From the NCBI GenBank assembly GCA_903838415.1, contig CAILYI010000046.1:1-46894 (forward strand): a DNA stretch of 46,894 nucleotides. Direction: 5' to 3'. Source of the DNA: an uncultured Anaerolineae bacterium (GTDB lineage: Bacteria > Chloroflexota > Anaerolineae > Anaerolineales > Villigracilaceae). The position numbers and the translations under genes were made by a program. The notes below the pieces were generated by a model. It saw only the letters and a program-made list of their open reading frames with translations, was not told where the DNA came from and did no database searches. This document shows, piece after piece, positions 33,789 to 42,424 of the stretch (within the stretch, counting starts at the first letter, position 1; each line of letters begins with the position of its first letter).

Positions 33789-35807
33789 TTACAATTTGAA
33801 CTGGGCGACGACCTGCTGCAGGCCCTGCGCCAGTTCCATCATCGCGGCGGCTGAAGCGGAGACTTCTTCCACCTGCGCGGAAACTTCCTCGGTGGAAGCG
33901 GAAACTTCCTCAACTGCGGCGCTGTTTTGCTCACTGACGCTGGCGATGTTTTCAATGGCTTGCGTCAGTTCTGACGAGTTGGCGGCCATCTCTTCGGTGG
34001 CGGCGGTATTCTCTTCGATCACGACCGAAACAGCGTCAACCGCTCCGACCAGTTCCTCGGCGGCCGCGCTGACTTTGGCAGCGGCGTCCCCGGCGTCTTC
34101 AGCCTGTTTGTAAACCGATTCGGCGGCTGTCAGGATATTGTCAAGCGCCACTCCGGCCGAGTTGGCGCGGACCACTCCGGCTTCCACTTCGTTGGCCGAT
34201 TCTTTCATGGCGCTGACGGCTTCGCTGACGGTTTTCTGGATGCCCTTGATCAGCGCGGCGATTTCCTTGGTGGCCAGGCTGGAACGTTCAGCCAGTCTGC
34301 GGACTTCATCGGCCACGACGGCAAAGCCCTTGCCCTGTTCCCCGGCGCGCGCGGCTTCGATGGCGGCGTTCAATGCCAGCAGGTTGGTCTGGCTGGCGAT
34401 ATCTTCGATCGTCTCGACGATCGCGCCGATTTCCTCGGAGCGTGTGCCCATTTCTTCGACTTTACTGGCCGAGAGACCGACCTTGTTGCGGATGGCGTCC
34501 ATCCCGGCGATGGTTTCTTTGACGGTTTTGGCGCCATCGCGCGAGTAGCGCGCGGCTTCCGCCGAATCGCGGGTGACGGCCTGGGCATTGTCCGCGACTT
34601 GCTCGATGGCAATGTTGATGCGCGAGGTGACCTGTGAGGCCTTGCTGATGGCCTTGGCCTGTTCCTGCGCGCCCTGGGCAACGCCTTCGATGGCGCGGCC
34701 CATTTGTTCAACCGAGCTGGACGTCTTGGTGACGCCTTCGGTTTGTTGAGCGGTGCCGAGCGCCACTTGCTGGATGGTAATTGCGATCTGGCTGGTGGCT
34801 TCGCCGGATTGTTCGGAAGCCCTGGTCAACTGCGCCGCGGCCGAGGCCACTGAGTTGGCGCTGTCTGTCACCTGGCCGATCACAGCCCTCAGTCCAATCA
34901 CCATTTTTTCAAAGGCACTTCCGAGTTCATCCTTGGCAGAATTGGGCGTCACTGAGACTGTCAGATCTTTGTTGGCAATCGTAATGGCGGCCGCGCCCAT
35001 GCTCTGCATATAATTGATTAGTTGATCGAAAGCCTGGCCAATGATGCCGATTTCATCCTTGCGATTGCGCACCTTGTTTTTCTCTGCTTCGCTCATATCG
35101 CGTATCAGGTCACCGGTCGAAAGCGATTGTGCCATATTTGCCAGAATACCCAGCGGAATGGAAATGTTGTTCGAAATTACCAGCCCAAATCCCAAAGCCA
35201 GCAGCACGGACACAATGCTGAAAATCACCAGCAGGCGTGTGGCTCTTGTAAAAGCGACATCGCCGTTGGTTTTTGTTTGCGAAGCGATTTGCCGGTCGAG
35301 GTCAAGCAGGGTTAACAGTTCAGTGTCAACGCGAGTGTAAAGGGATCGGAATTGTGAACCTTCTCCCATTAAATTTTTGGCGTTATCAAGATTGCCAGCT
35401 TTGGTTTCCCTGGTGATCTTGGTTATCTCCTGCTGCAACAATGCCCAATCCGTATCGAACTTCGCCAGTGCATCCTTTTCATCCTGCTGCAGGGTGGAGG
35501 CGCGATATAGCTCTATTTGCGAATTCAAGTCGTCGATAGTGGTGCGGATGCTTTGATCATAAGCGTTTTCGTTTTCGGGAAAAGCAATAATTCCATTCAG
35601 GTAAACCAATAAATTGGATTCTTTCGTGCTGGCGATTCCCATCTGTTCAATCGGCAGAAGTTGATCAACATACATGGATGTCATGCCATCATTGATGGTT
35701 TTGATTTCAAAATAGGATTGTCCGGCCAACGCTACCAGCAAGAGCGCGATAAAGAGGAAGCCCCCGGTTAGCTTCACCCGTGTCTTGACATTGTTTAATG
35801 CATTCAT
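33789..35807 (-). CDS. Methyl-accepting chemotaxis protein
   Basis: 672 residues from ATG 35807 (AAGGGTGAT upstream); two further in-frame starts lie up to 63 bp earlier. TM1 (about 12-30), a periplasmic four-helix bundle (about 31-195) with the [17 protein letters not shown] features of 4HB_MCP domains, TM2 (about 199-222), HAMP, and a long cytoplasmic coiled coil. The signalling tip reads [39 protein letters not shown], which binds CheA/CheW. The C-terminus is a highly repetitive EEVSAS-type coil. No che genes are in the window, so it joins an array encoded elsewhere. The ligand is unknown. Confidence 0.95.
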   Translation of the reverse strand: MNALNNVKTRVKLTGGFLFIALLLVALAGQSYFEIKTINDGMTSMYVDQLLPIEQMGIASTKESNLLVYLNGIIAFPENENAYDQSIRTTIDDLNSQIELYRASTLQQDEKDALAKFDTDWALLQQEITKITRETKAGNLDNAKNLMGEGSQFRSLYTRVDTELLTLLDLDRQIASQTKTNGDVAFTRATRLLVIFSIVSVLLALGFGLVISNNISIPLGILANMAQSLSTGDLIRDMSEAEKNKVRNRKDEIGIIGQAFDQLINYMQSMGAAAITIANKDLTVSVTPNSAKDELGSAFEKMVIGLRAVIGQVTDSANSVASAAAQLTRASEQSGEATSQIAITIQQVALGTAQQTEGVTKTSSSVEQMGRAIEGVAQGAQEQAKAISKASQVTSRINIAIEQVADNAQAVTRDSAEAARYSRDGAKTVKETIAGMDAIRNKVGLSASKVEEMGTRSEEIGAIVETIEDIASQTNLLALNAAIEAARAGEQGKGFAVVADEVRRLAERSSLATKEIAALIKGIQKTVSEAVSAMKESANEVEAGVVRANSAGVALDNILTAAESVYKQAEDAGDAAAKVSAAAEELVGAVDAVSVVIEENTAATEEMAANSSELTQAIENIASVSEQNSAAVEEVSASTEEVSAQVEEVSASAAAMMELAQGLQQVVAQFKL

Positions 35808-36191
35808 GTTTTCTATCACCCTTTTCTGTGGAGTATTCATTGGCTGAACCTGAATCGCCTTCCCCTGCAACCGAAGAGTCCGGGTTCGAAGATTACTTTA
35901 TTGTAAGGAATAACGAAGTTTTCCAGCATAAATATCGGAATAAGAAGTCATAAAAATTACATGAATTTTGTTGAGCCTGATTGGTTTGAACATATCTCCC
36001 CAAATAAGCGCTCGCGATGTATGAATTCCCCCAACCGCTGCTGCTGAAATAGCAACCTGCGCGCAGACCTTCCCATTTAGCTTGATACCGTTACCTTCTT
36101 CATTACTATTGGGTTGAGTGTGACGATTTGCTTCCCCCGGGTTTTGCATGCAAAAGCCAATGATTTCGCCTCAGCGCGCAGGCATATTCTT
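35808..36191. other. Intergenic region upstream of the chemoreceptor
   Basis: It should contain the chemoreceptor promoter. One minus-strand open frame (35898-36149) lacks a plausible ribosome-binding site and resembles nothing, so I treat it as non-coding. No further structure is seen before the terminator at 36192. Confidence 0.45.
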
Positions 36192-36241
36192 AAAGAAAAC
36201 GTCGCGGGCCGATTGAAAAATTGCAAAATCGACCCGCGACG
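36192..36241 (-). terminator. Strong intrinsic terminator of the MFS gene
   Basis: CGTCGCGGG (36200-36208) pairs perfectly with CCCGCGACG (36233-36241), and an inner GAT/ATC extends the stem. On the minus strand it is followed by TTTTCTTT. It lies 26 bp after the MFS stop codon. Confidence 0.85.
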
Positions 36242-36266
36242 CTGACTGTGTTTATTTGCAGTATTC

Positions 36267-37526
36267 TTAATGTCCCGACGGGGCGCTCATGGGAACGGCT
36301 TGCACCCGCCATTGGCGCAAACCCTGGCGCAGGAAGATCATTCCCAGCCCGGCCAGCACCAGCAGCGTCCCGTTGATGGCGGCAATTGTTGCCACGCCGA
36401 CACGTTCCGATGCGCCGCCCACCAGCAAGGCGGAGATCGGCTGCATTCCAAAACTGACCATGGTAAACAGGCTGAGCAGCCGGGCGCGCATCTCGCCCGG
36501 AGTCAGCACCTGGATCAGGCCCATTGACATGGCGATCACCAAAGGCAAACTGATACTGAGCGCAAACAGGCACAACATTGCCAGCGGGAGCCAGCGCACA
36601 ATTGAAAGCGCGAGAAACCAGCCTCCGGCCCACACCACTGCCAGACTCATTACCAGCCCAACGCGCCGCCTGGACTGTGCCAGCGGCATAATCAGCACCA
36701 CGCTGGTCAATGCGCCAGCGCCGGAAGCTGCCAGCAACGAGCCGAGTGTGCTGGCATTGCCTCCCAGCCGTTCGGCAGCAAAGGCTGGCATCATCGTCAT
36801 CATGGATAGCGCCAGCAGGGTGATGCAAATGCTCAGGATCAGCAAATCCTGAATACGCGGCTGACCGCGCAGAAAGCGCATCCCTTCCCACAAGTCACCC
36901 AGCACCGAATTGCCGGTGGGTGGGCGCCGAACCTGGGTGGCCCGCACCGCGACCAGGCTGGCGATTACCGCCAGAAAACTGGCGCCATTCAGCCAGAAAG
37001 CAGTCGACGCGCCCCACTTCCCGATCACCCAGCCAGCCAGGGCCGGGCCGATCATGCGGCTGGCTTGCAGGAACATGGCGTTCATGTTGACAGCTTTGCG
37101 CACCTCGCCCATGCCGGATAAGTCACCCAGAAATGCCTGTTGGGTGGGAAAATCCAGCGCCGAGAAAATTCCCAGCAGGGCACTGAGAGCGTAAACATGC
37201 CAGATTTGGACCACTTGCAGTTGCACCAGCAAGGCCAGGGTGAAAGCCAACAGCATCATTCCAATTTGGGTGAAGATCAGCAGCCAGCGCCTGTTCAACC
37301 TGTCAGCCAGAACACCGGCCCACGGCCCCAACAGGAGCGTGGGTAAGGCTCCGAACATGGCGACCACGCCCAGGGCGGCCTCAGAATGACTGAGTTCCCA
37401 GACCACCCAGCTTTGGGCGGTGACCTGCAGCCAGGTGCCGATCAGCGAAACGGCCTGCCCGGAAATGTACATGCGAAAATTGGGTAACTTTAAGGGAGAA
37501 AAACCCTGGATAATGGGACGCAGCAT
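36267..37526 (-). CDS. MFS efflux transporter (MFS_3/EntS-like)
   Basis: 419 residues with GAGAGG upstream of the ATG. About twelve hydrophobic helices can be traced. The N-terminal half has MYISGQAVSLIGTWLQ and the motif-A loop GPWAGVLADRLNRRWLL between TM2 and TM3. FPTQQAFLGDL and VNMNAMFLQASRMIGPALAG are typical of the MFS_3 / transmembrane secretion effector branch, which includes the enterobactin exporter EntS. It likely exports a small molecule by proton antiport. The neighbours give no hint of the substrate. It is preceded by the M20 hydrolase on the same strand with a 127-bp gap and closed by a strong terminator. Confidence 0.92.
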   Translation of the reverse strand: MLRPIIQGFSPLKLPNFRMYISGQAVSLIGTWLQVTAQSWVVWELSHSEAALGVVAMFGALPTLLLGPWAGVLADRLNRRWLLIFTQIGMMLLAFTLALLVQLQVVQIWHVYALSALLGIFSALDFPTQQAFLGDLSGMGEVRKAVNMNAMFLQASRMIGPALAGWVIGKWGASTAFWLNGASFLAVIASLVAVRATQVRRPPTGNSVLGDLWEGMRFLRGQPRIQDLLILSICITLLALSMMTMMPAFAAERLGGNASTLGSLLAASGAGALTSVVLIMPLAQSRRRVGLVMSLAVVWAGGWFLALSIVRWLPLAMLCLFALSISLPLVIAMSMGLIQVLTPGEMRARLLSLFTMVSFGMQPISALLVGGASERVGVATIAAINGTLLVLAGLGMIFLRQGLRQWRVQAVPMSAPSGH

Positions 37527-37652
37527 GGTTACCTCTCGATGTATTACTGAAACTATCCGGGCCAGCTTTTTGTCATTTATAAACAGGCAAAGGAAGGACT
37601 GTATTCTACCAGTTCCCGCCGATCTGTTCCTGGCAGCGGCTTTCGTGAAAAC

Positions 37653-38825
37653 CTATATTTTCTGAATTACTCTTGAATAAAAACCGCAAGCCTCCAGGAT
37701 TTGAGCTACTTCGCAACTTTCATTCCGCATGTGGGCTAATTTATATTCCCCAGGCCCAAAACCGATGGTGGGTATTCCCATGCTGACAGGCGTTACCGCA
37801 TTGGTGCTGAAATCCCAAAAATCAAATTCGGTGGGTTCATTGCCGAAGTTTTCGCAATAAGCCGCGATGCAGGCTTTTGAAAGCGCATGATCCAGGTCAA
37901 TCTTCCAGGCCAGATGAAACGGTTCGTAATTTATTTCCAGGCCTGTCCAGCTTTTCCTGTGCAGCGTCCCCACTTCCCAGGAAGCATTTTTGCCGATCAC
38001 GAGTTGATCCATTTCTCCTTTGATGGCATCTTCAGTTTCCCCCGGAATCATTCTGCGATCCAGATAGACTTCACACTCGGAAGGGACAGCGTTCAGGGAG
38101 GCGCTGACACTGGAGATTTTCGACATCACCAGGGTTCCGCGCAAGCCTTCTTTTTTCATCAGCTCAAGATTGGTCTTTTCAACGCGCTGAATGATTTCCG
38201 CCATTTCGTAAATGGCATTGATCCCTTTTTCGGGCGCTGAACCATGCGCGGAAACGCCATGCGTTTTGATGGATATTTGCGCCTTTCCCTTGTGTCCGAG
38301 CGTGATCTTATTATTGGATGGCTCGCAAATCACCACGTAATCGGGTTTGAGATGAAGTTCTTCGAATAAGTGCTTCAGATTTTCCCCGTCACAATCTTCT
38401 TCAAAGACGGTGCACGAGACATAAACGGTCTTGCCCGAAGCAAAGCCCATTTTCCTGGCGATTGCCGCCGCATAAATGGAGGCCGCCGCGCCTGATTTCA
38501 TGTCCACCGAGCCTCTGCCATGCAAGCGCCCAGCCACAATCTCAGCGCTGAACGGAGGCATGTTCCATTTGTCTTCATCCTTCACTTCAACCGTATCGAC
38601 ATGAGAGTCAAACAGGATCGTTTTTTCACCGCTGCCGATTCTCCCCACAATATTCCCCATCGAATCAATCGTGACCTCGTCGTATCCAAGCGCAATCATC
38701 TTTTTCTCGATGAACTTGATGATTTCCCCTTCCTGCCCCGAAAGGCTTTTGATTCTGACCAGGTTTTGAGTAAATTCGACAAGCTCTGTTTGTAAGTCTG
38801 CTGGAAGTAAAGCGGAAGCGTTCAT
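37653..38825 (-). CDS. M20-family metallohydrolase, YgeY-like
   Basis: 390 residues with GAGG close to the ATG. Metal ligands of the M20 fold are visible: H75 and D77 (FDSHVDTV), D108 (GRGSVDMKSG), E142/E143 (FEEDCDG), and a C-terminal histidine in KLAHMRNE. The dimerisation lid domain has THGVSAHGSAPEKGINAIY. The strings EEDCDGENL, CEPSNNKITLGHKGK and STNAVTPVSMGIPTIGFGPGE are those of the YgeY branch, annotated as selenium-metabolism-linked hydrolases, related to ArgE/DapE deacylases. It probably hydrolyses an N-acyl or carbamoyl amino-acid amide bond in the cytoplasm. No selenium or purine-catabolism genes lie nearby, so the YgeY role is not supported by context. Confidence 0.88.
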   Translation of the reverse strand: MNASALLPADLQTELVEFTQNLVRIKSLSGQEGEIIKFIEKKMIALGYDEVTIDSMGNIVGRIGSGEKTILFDSHVDTVEVKDEDKWNMPPFSAEIVAGRLHGRGSVDMKSGAAASIYAAAIARKMGFASGKTVYVSCTVFEEDCDGENLKHLFEELHLKPDYVVICEPSNNKITLGHKGKAQISIKTHGVSAHGSAPEKGINAIYEMAEIIQRVEKTNLELMKKEGLRGTLVMSKISSVSASLNAVPSECEVYLDRRMIPGETEDAIKGEMDQLVIGKNASWEVGTLHRKSWTGLEINYEPFHLAWKIDLDHALSKACIAAYCENFGNEPTEFDFWDFSTNAVTPVSMGIPTIGFGPGEYKLAHMRNESCEVAQILEACGFYSRVIQKI

Positions 38826-39124
38826 TTTCCTCGTATGGAGAATCGATCGTGGGGTGGGATGATCCTGTCGGGATCAGTGACGAAGCTGGAAATTTTGGCG
38901 AAAAGCTACGGGGAAATCCGGGCTGAGAGCAAGTATACAGTGCCCGCGGGATAAACGTAAGTGGGCCAAGCCACAGCCGTGCCCATTGAGATCGAAATCG
39001 CGGGCAGCCCAAACCAGTTCCGTGAAGTCTTTTCCAAAAACATAGTGAAGCGTAATGGTCACGAAAAGCTTGAACAAAGCTACTGCTTTTGAGTTTGGCA
39101 CTATTCTATTCAGGCTTTCTTTAA

Positions 39125-39213
39125 CTTGGCGATCTTTGCGGTTTTCTCACCTGCACTTGCAGCGCAGGTGCAAGTGTGGTGCCTTGGCCCCCGCAGTGCA
39201 GGGGGGGGTGGCG
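39125..39213 (+). repeat. Interspersed hairpin element, copy 2
   Basis: It runs from CTTGGCGATC to GGGGTGGCG and matches the reverse complement of 30737-30823. CACCTGC (39149-39155)/GCAGGTG and CACTTGC/GCAAGTG are mutually overlapping stems, and CCCCC/GGGGG forms a second hairpin. No open frame or transposase is associated, so it is a REP/MITE-like non-autonomous repeat. Confidence 0.75.
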
Positions 39214-39318
39214 TTAAATTTTTTGACCCTTTAACCAGCACATCATTCGTCCATTCGGAAAAATTCGTGGGCAGTCTCATGGTTGGGTAAGTTCCTGCAA
39301 TTCAAACTGCAACACTCG

Positions 39319-39347
39319 TGTAAAATACAAGAAGAATATTTTGTACA
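39319..39347. promoter_or_regulatory. Imperfect dyad upstream of rhaM, possible operator
   Basis: TGTAAAATA (39319-39327) and TATTTTGTACA (39337-39347) are inverted copies apart from a 2-nt insertion. TAAAAT at 39321-39326 could serve as a -10 box. It lies 34 bp before the mutarotase start. No regulator gene is adjacent. Confidence 0.35.
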
Positions 39348-39380
39348 TTTCAACACAATCCGGGAGATGGTGAAAAGCGC

Positions 39381-39704
39381 ATGAAACGCTATGGCATGGT
39401 CATCAAAGTTAAACCTGAGAAACTTGAAGAATATAAGCAGCTGCATGCCAATCCCTGGCCGGGCGTGCTCAAAACGATCCATGACTGCAATATTCGAAAT
39501 TATTCCATCTACCTGAAAGATGATCTGTTGTTTGGCTATTTCGAATATATCGGCGCCGATTTTGCCGCCGATATGGCCAGGATGGGCGAGGACCCCACCA
39601 CGCAGGAATGGTGGCGGCAGACCGATCCCTGCCAGGAAGGGCTTCCCACACGTAAACCCGGTGAATGGTGGGCGGACATGGACGAGGTATTTCATACTGT
39701 TTGA
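39381..39704 (+). CDS. rhaM: L-rhamnose mutarotase
   Basis: 107 residues, the normal length for RhaM/YiiL. Y18 and H22 (EEYKQLHANPWPGV) match the catalytic tyrosine and histidine of the E. coli enzyme, and W77/W78 (EWWRQTDP) match its paired tryptophans. NYSIYLKDDLLFGYFEY gives the barrel strands. It interconverts alpha and beta anomers of L-rhamnose or a related 6-deoxy sugar in the cytoplasm. It is the first gene of a plus-strand run with two URO-D-like proteins and DUF362; the URO-D ATG follows 48 bp after its stop. No rhamnose isomerase, kinase or aldolase is present in the window. Confidence 0.9.
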   Translation: MKRYGMVIKVKPEKLEEYKQLHANPWPGVLKTIHDCNIRNYSIYLKDDLLFGYFEYIGADFAADMARMGEDPTTQEWWRQTDPCQEGLPTRKPGEWWADMDEVFHTV

Positions 39705-39752
39705 AGCAGATTGATGGAGGTTGCCCCTTTTTCAGGTAACCAGGAGGCGTGC

Positions 39753-40991
39753 ATGAATTCAAGAGAAAGGGTTCTGGCTGCGATTCGTCATCAAGAACCG
39801 GATGGCATTCCCGTTGATCTGGGCGCAACCCCCAGTTCGGGGATTTCGGCAATCGCGTATACAAATTTGAAGAGGCATCTGGGAATTCAAACCGGCCACA
39901 CCCGGGTTTATGATGTCATCCAGCAGTTGGCACAGCCGGAAGAAGATATTCTGGACCGTTACCATGTCGATGTGCTGGATAATGGGCGGGCTTTCAACGT
40001 TCGGGACGAGGACTGGGCTGATTTCAACCTGCCGCAGGGTATTTCTGTGCAGTTTCCGGCCTGGTTCAAACCGAAGCTGCAGCCAAACGGCGCCTGGGAT
40101 GCTTTCGATGCGCAGGGTTTACGGCTGGCGACCATGCCGCAGGATGCCACCTTCTTCGATCAGACCATTTTCCCTTATGTGGATGGCTATCCGGAAAACT
40201 ATGCGGATCTCGGCCATAGGATGAGCAAAGTCCATTGGTCGGGTCTCGCAATCAGCCCCTGGGATCATGCCAGCGAACCGGATTTCTGGCAGCAGTTTCG
40301 CCAGCGAACGATTGCCTTGAGGCAGAGTTCAGACCGGGCGCTGATGGTCGGGGCAGGCTGCAATCTTTTCGAGTGGGGCACCTTTTTACGCCGCATGGAC
40401 AATTTCTTGATGGATCTGGCCTCCGACCAGGTCAATGTGGAGCGCTTGCTGGATGCGCTGGTGGAAAGGCACCTGCAAACCCTGGAGAAAATTTGCCAGT
40501 CGGTGGGCGATGTGGTTGACCTGATCCGTTTTGGCGATGACCTGGGCACCAATCAGGGACCGTTCATGTCTCCTGCCACGTATCGCAAGCTGTTCAAACC
40601 ACGTCACAAGCTGATGGTTGATTATGTCAAAACACACAGCCAGATGCATCCATTCCTGCACTCCTGCGGCTCAATCTATCGCCTGCTGCCGGATTTGATC
40701 GAAGCCGGGTTCGAGGTTATCAACCCGGTCCAGACCAACACCAGTGACATGCAGCCCGAACGCTTGAAGCGTGAATTCGGGCAAAGCCTGACCTTTTGGG
40801 GCGGCGGCTGCGACACCCGCCACATTCTCAACCGCGGAACGCCGGAGCAGGTCAAAGATGATGTGCGCCGCAATATCGAGATTCTATCTCCCGGAGGCGG
40901 CTTTGTCTTCAACACCATCCACAACATCATGCCCGATGTGCCGCCGGAAAACGTGGTGGCCATGTTTGAAGCGGTGGATGAGTACCGCTAA
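39753..40991 (+). CDS. URO-D-fold protein with HxC zinc motif
   Basis: 412 residues from ATG 39753, preceded by a perfect AGGAGG at 39742-39747; the longer reading from 39711 is not needed. MNSRERVLAAIRHQEPDGIPVDLGA is the typical opening of uroporphyrinogen-decarboxylase-family proteins, and LHSCGSIYRLLPDLIEAGFEVINPVQ the typical core. H303, C305 and C353 (GGGCDTRH) could be the zinc ligands, as in MtaA/MtbA-type corrinoid methyltransferases. True HemE residues are not evident, so a methyltransferase role or an unknown sugar-related role is more likely than haem synthesis. It lies between rhaM and DUF362. Confidence 0.88.
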   Translation: MNSRERVLAAIRHQEPDGIPVDLGATPSSGISAIAYTNLKRHLGIQTGHTRVYDVIQQLAQPEEDILDRYHVDVLDNGRAFNVRDEDWADFNLPQGISVQFPAWFKPKLQPNGAWDAFDAQGLRLATMPQDATFFDQTIFPYVDGYPENYADLGHRMSKVHWSGLAISPWDHASEPDFWQQFRQRTIALRQSSDRALMVGAGCNLFEWGTFLRRMDNFLMDLASDQVNVERLLDALVERHLQTLEKICQSVGDVVDLIRFGDDLGTNQGPFMSPATYRKLFKPRHKLMVDYVKTHSQMHPFLHSCGSIYRLLPDLIEAGFEVINPVQTNTSDMQPERLKREFGQSLTFWGGGCDTRHILNRGTPEQVKDDVRRNIEILSPGGGFVFNTIHNIMPDVPPENVVAMFEAVDEYR

Positions 40992-41039
40992 ACGTTTTTC
41001 CGGATTTTTCCTTTAACCAGGTATTTGAAAGGAAGCTTT

Positions 41040-42221
41040 ATGAACCCCAAGTTGCTCAAGCCAGCCGTCCGATCGAGTCTTTCCCGCCGTGATTTTTTGC
41101 GGCTGATTGGCATCACGGCTGCCAGTCTGCTGGTGACCAATTGCCAACCGAAACGGGCCGCGGCACCTGAGGCAACGGCCTCATCCGCTCCAGTCCAGGC
41201 TGCGACAGTTGCCAGCACTGCCCAATCTCCAGTTGTTTCCAACTCCGCCAAAACCCCGGTCGCGATTGGCCGGATCCAAACTTACGATCGCGCCGAAATT
41301 GAAAAGCAGGTTGCCAAGCTCATCGACCAACTCGGCGGCCTGGGCGATGTTGTCAAACCGGGCGACAGCGTGGCGATCAAGCCCAATTTGACGGGTGGCG
41401 TCACTTCGGGGCGGCTCAAGGGCCTCCCGGAGATCGAAACCTACATCACCCACCCCGAGGTGGTGCGCGCGCTGATCAAGCAAGTCCAGGCGGCGGGCGC
41501 CAAAGAAATTTTCATTGTTGAGTCAGTCTACGAATGGGCTTCATACACTCAGTGGGGTTACGAGGAAATCGCCAAAGACCTGGGCGTGACCTTGATCGAC
41601 CTGAACGACTCCAAGCCTTACTCCGATTTTATCGAAGCCTCGGTTGGGCCAGATAGCCATATTTACAAGACCTTCACATATAACCAACTGCTCAAGGATG
41701 TCGACGTCTTCATGTCGGTTTCCAAGATGAAAAATCACGACCTGGCGGGCGTGACGCATACCATGAAAAATCTGTACGGATTGGTGCCTTACCGACTCTA
41801 CCGGTTGAATGAGCAGGACAAGTACCGCTCTGCCTTCCACGGCAGCGGGGACGAAACCCGGCAGCGCCTGCCGCGCATCATCGTCGACATCAACCGCGCC
41901 CGTCCGATTAATTTCAGCCTGATCGATGGCATCAAGACCGCCGAAGGCGGAGAAGGTCCCTGGATTGCGTCACAGGCTCCGGTCGCGCCGGGGATATTGG
42001 TGGCGGGTAAGAATCCGGTCGCCACCGACTCAGTTGCTACTGCGATCATGGGCGTCAATCCGCAAGGGGCTTACCCCGAGACGCCCTTCTTCCGCTGCGA
42101 TAATCATATCCAGCTGGCTTATGAAGCGGGCCTGGGCACCAATCGACTGGATGAAATCGAAGTGCTGGGCGCCACGATTGACGAAGTCAAAATGCAGTTC
42201 AACCCGTCACCCAAGAGATAG
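41040..42221 (+). CDS. DUF362 protein with Tat signal and lipobox
   Basis: 393 residues from ATG 41040 with AAGGA 6 bp upstream. The N-terminus has a twin-arginine motif SRRDFL (15-20), a hydrophobic stretch and a lipobox LVTNC (C35), which suggests a Tat-exported lipoprotein. An Ala/Thr/Ser-rich linker runs to about residue 75. The DUF362 domain has VKPGDSVAIKPNLTGG, THPEVVRALIKQVQAAGAKEIFIVES, SVSKMKNHDLAGVTHTMKNLYGL and INRARPINFSLIDGIKTAEGGEGP, near its usual order. The ferredoxin-type cysteines that some DUF362 proteins carry are absent. Biochemical function is unknown. It sits between the two URO-D-like genes. Confidence 0.88.
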   Translation: MNPKLLKPAVRSSLSRRDFLRLIGITAASLLVTNCQPKRAAAPEATASSAPVQAATVASTAQSPVVSNSAKTPVAIGRIQTYDRAEIEKQVAKLIDQLGGLGDVVKPGDSVAIKPNLTGGVTSGRLKGLPEIETYITHPEVVRALIKQVQAAGAKEIFIVESVYEWASYTQWGYEEIAKDLGVTLIDLNDSKPYSDFIEASVGPDSHIYKTFTYNQLLKDVDVFMSVSKMKNHDLAGVTHTMKNLYGLVPYRLYRLNEQDKYRSAFHGSGDETRQRLPRIIVDINRARPINFSLIDGIKTAEGGEGPWIASQAPVAPGILVAGKNPVATDSVATAIMGVNPQGAYPETPFFRCDNHIQLAYEAGLGTNRLDEIEVLGATIDEVKMQFNPSPKR

Positions 42222-42424
42222 CCAATCGTAAAAAAGGCAATCTGACAGCAAAATGGATTTGTCGGCAACAAGCTGCGGCTCCTATCCCACGCAATGCCGC
42301 TGTGCATGGCCCGGATTGGAGCAAAGGGAACTGGTGAATCAGCGCCGCGCTAACCCAACCATCGCCGCCAGCCGCGGGTTTCTGAGAGCGTCAGCTACCT
42401 GGGAGCAACCCGGGAGGTCTTTAG

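Larger units (their letters stand above)
38826..39380. other. Intergenic region, 555 bp
   Basis: It lies between the divergent hydrolase and rhamnose mutarotase genes. It contains the hairpin element copy 2 (39125-39213) and an imperfect dyad before rhaM (39319-39347). Open frames in 38874-39101 show no coding character. Confidence 0.5.

Noticed and set aside
35898..36149. 83-residue minus-strand open frame
   Set aside because: No ribosome-binding site or recognisable domain; placed between a promoter region and a terminator.
39753..40991. Assignment as true haem-pathway uroporphyrinogen decarboxylase (HemE)
   Set aside because: The HxC and GGGCDT motifs and the sugar-gene context fit the broader URO-D superfamily; no other haem genes are present.
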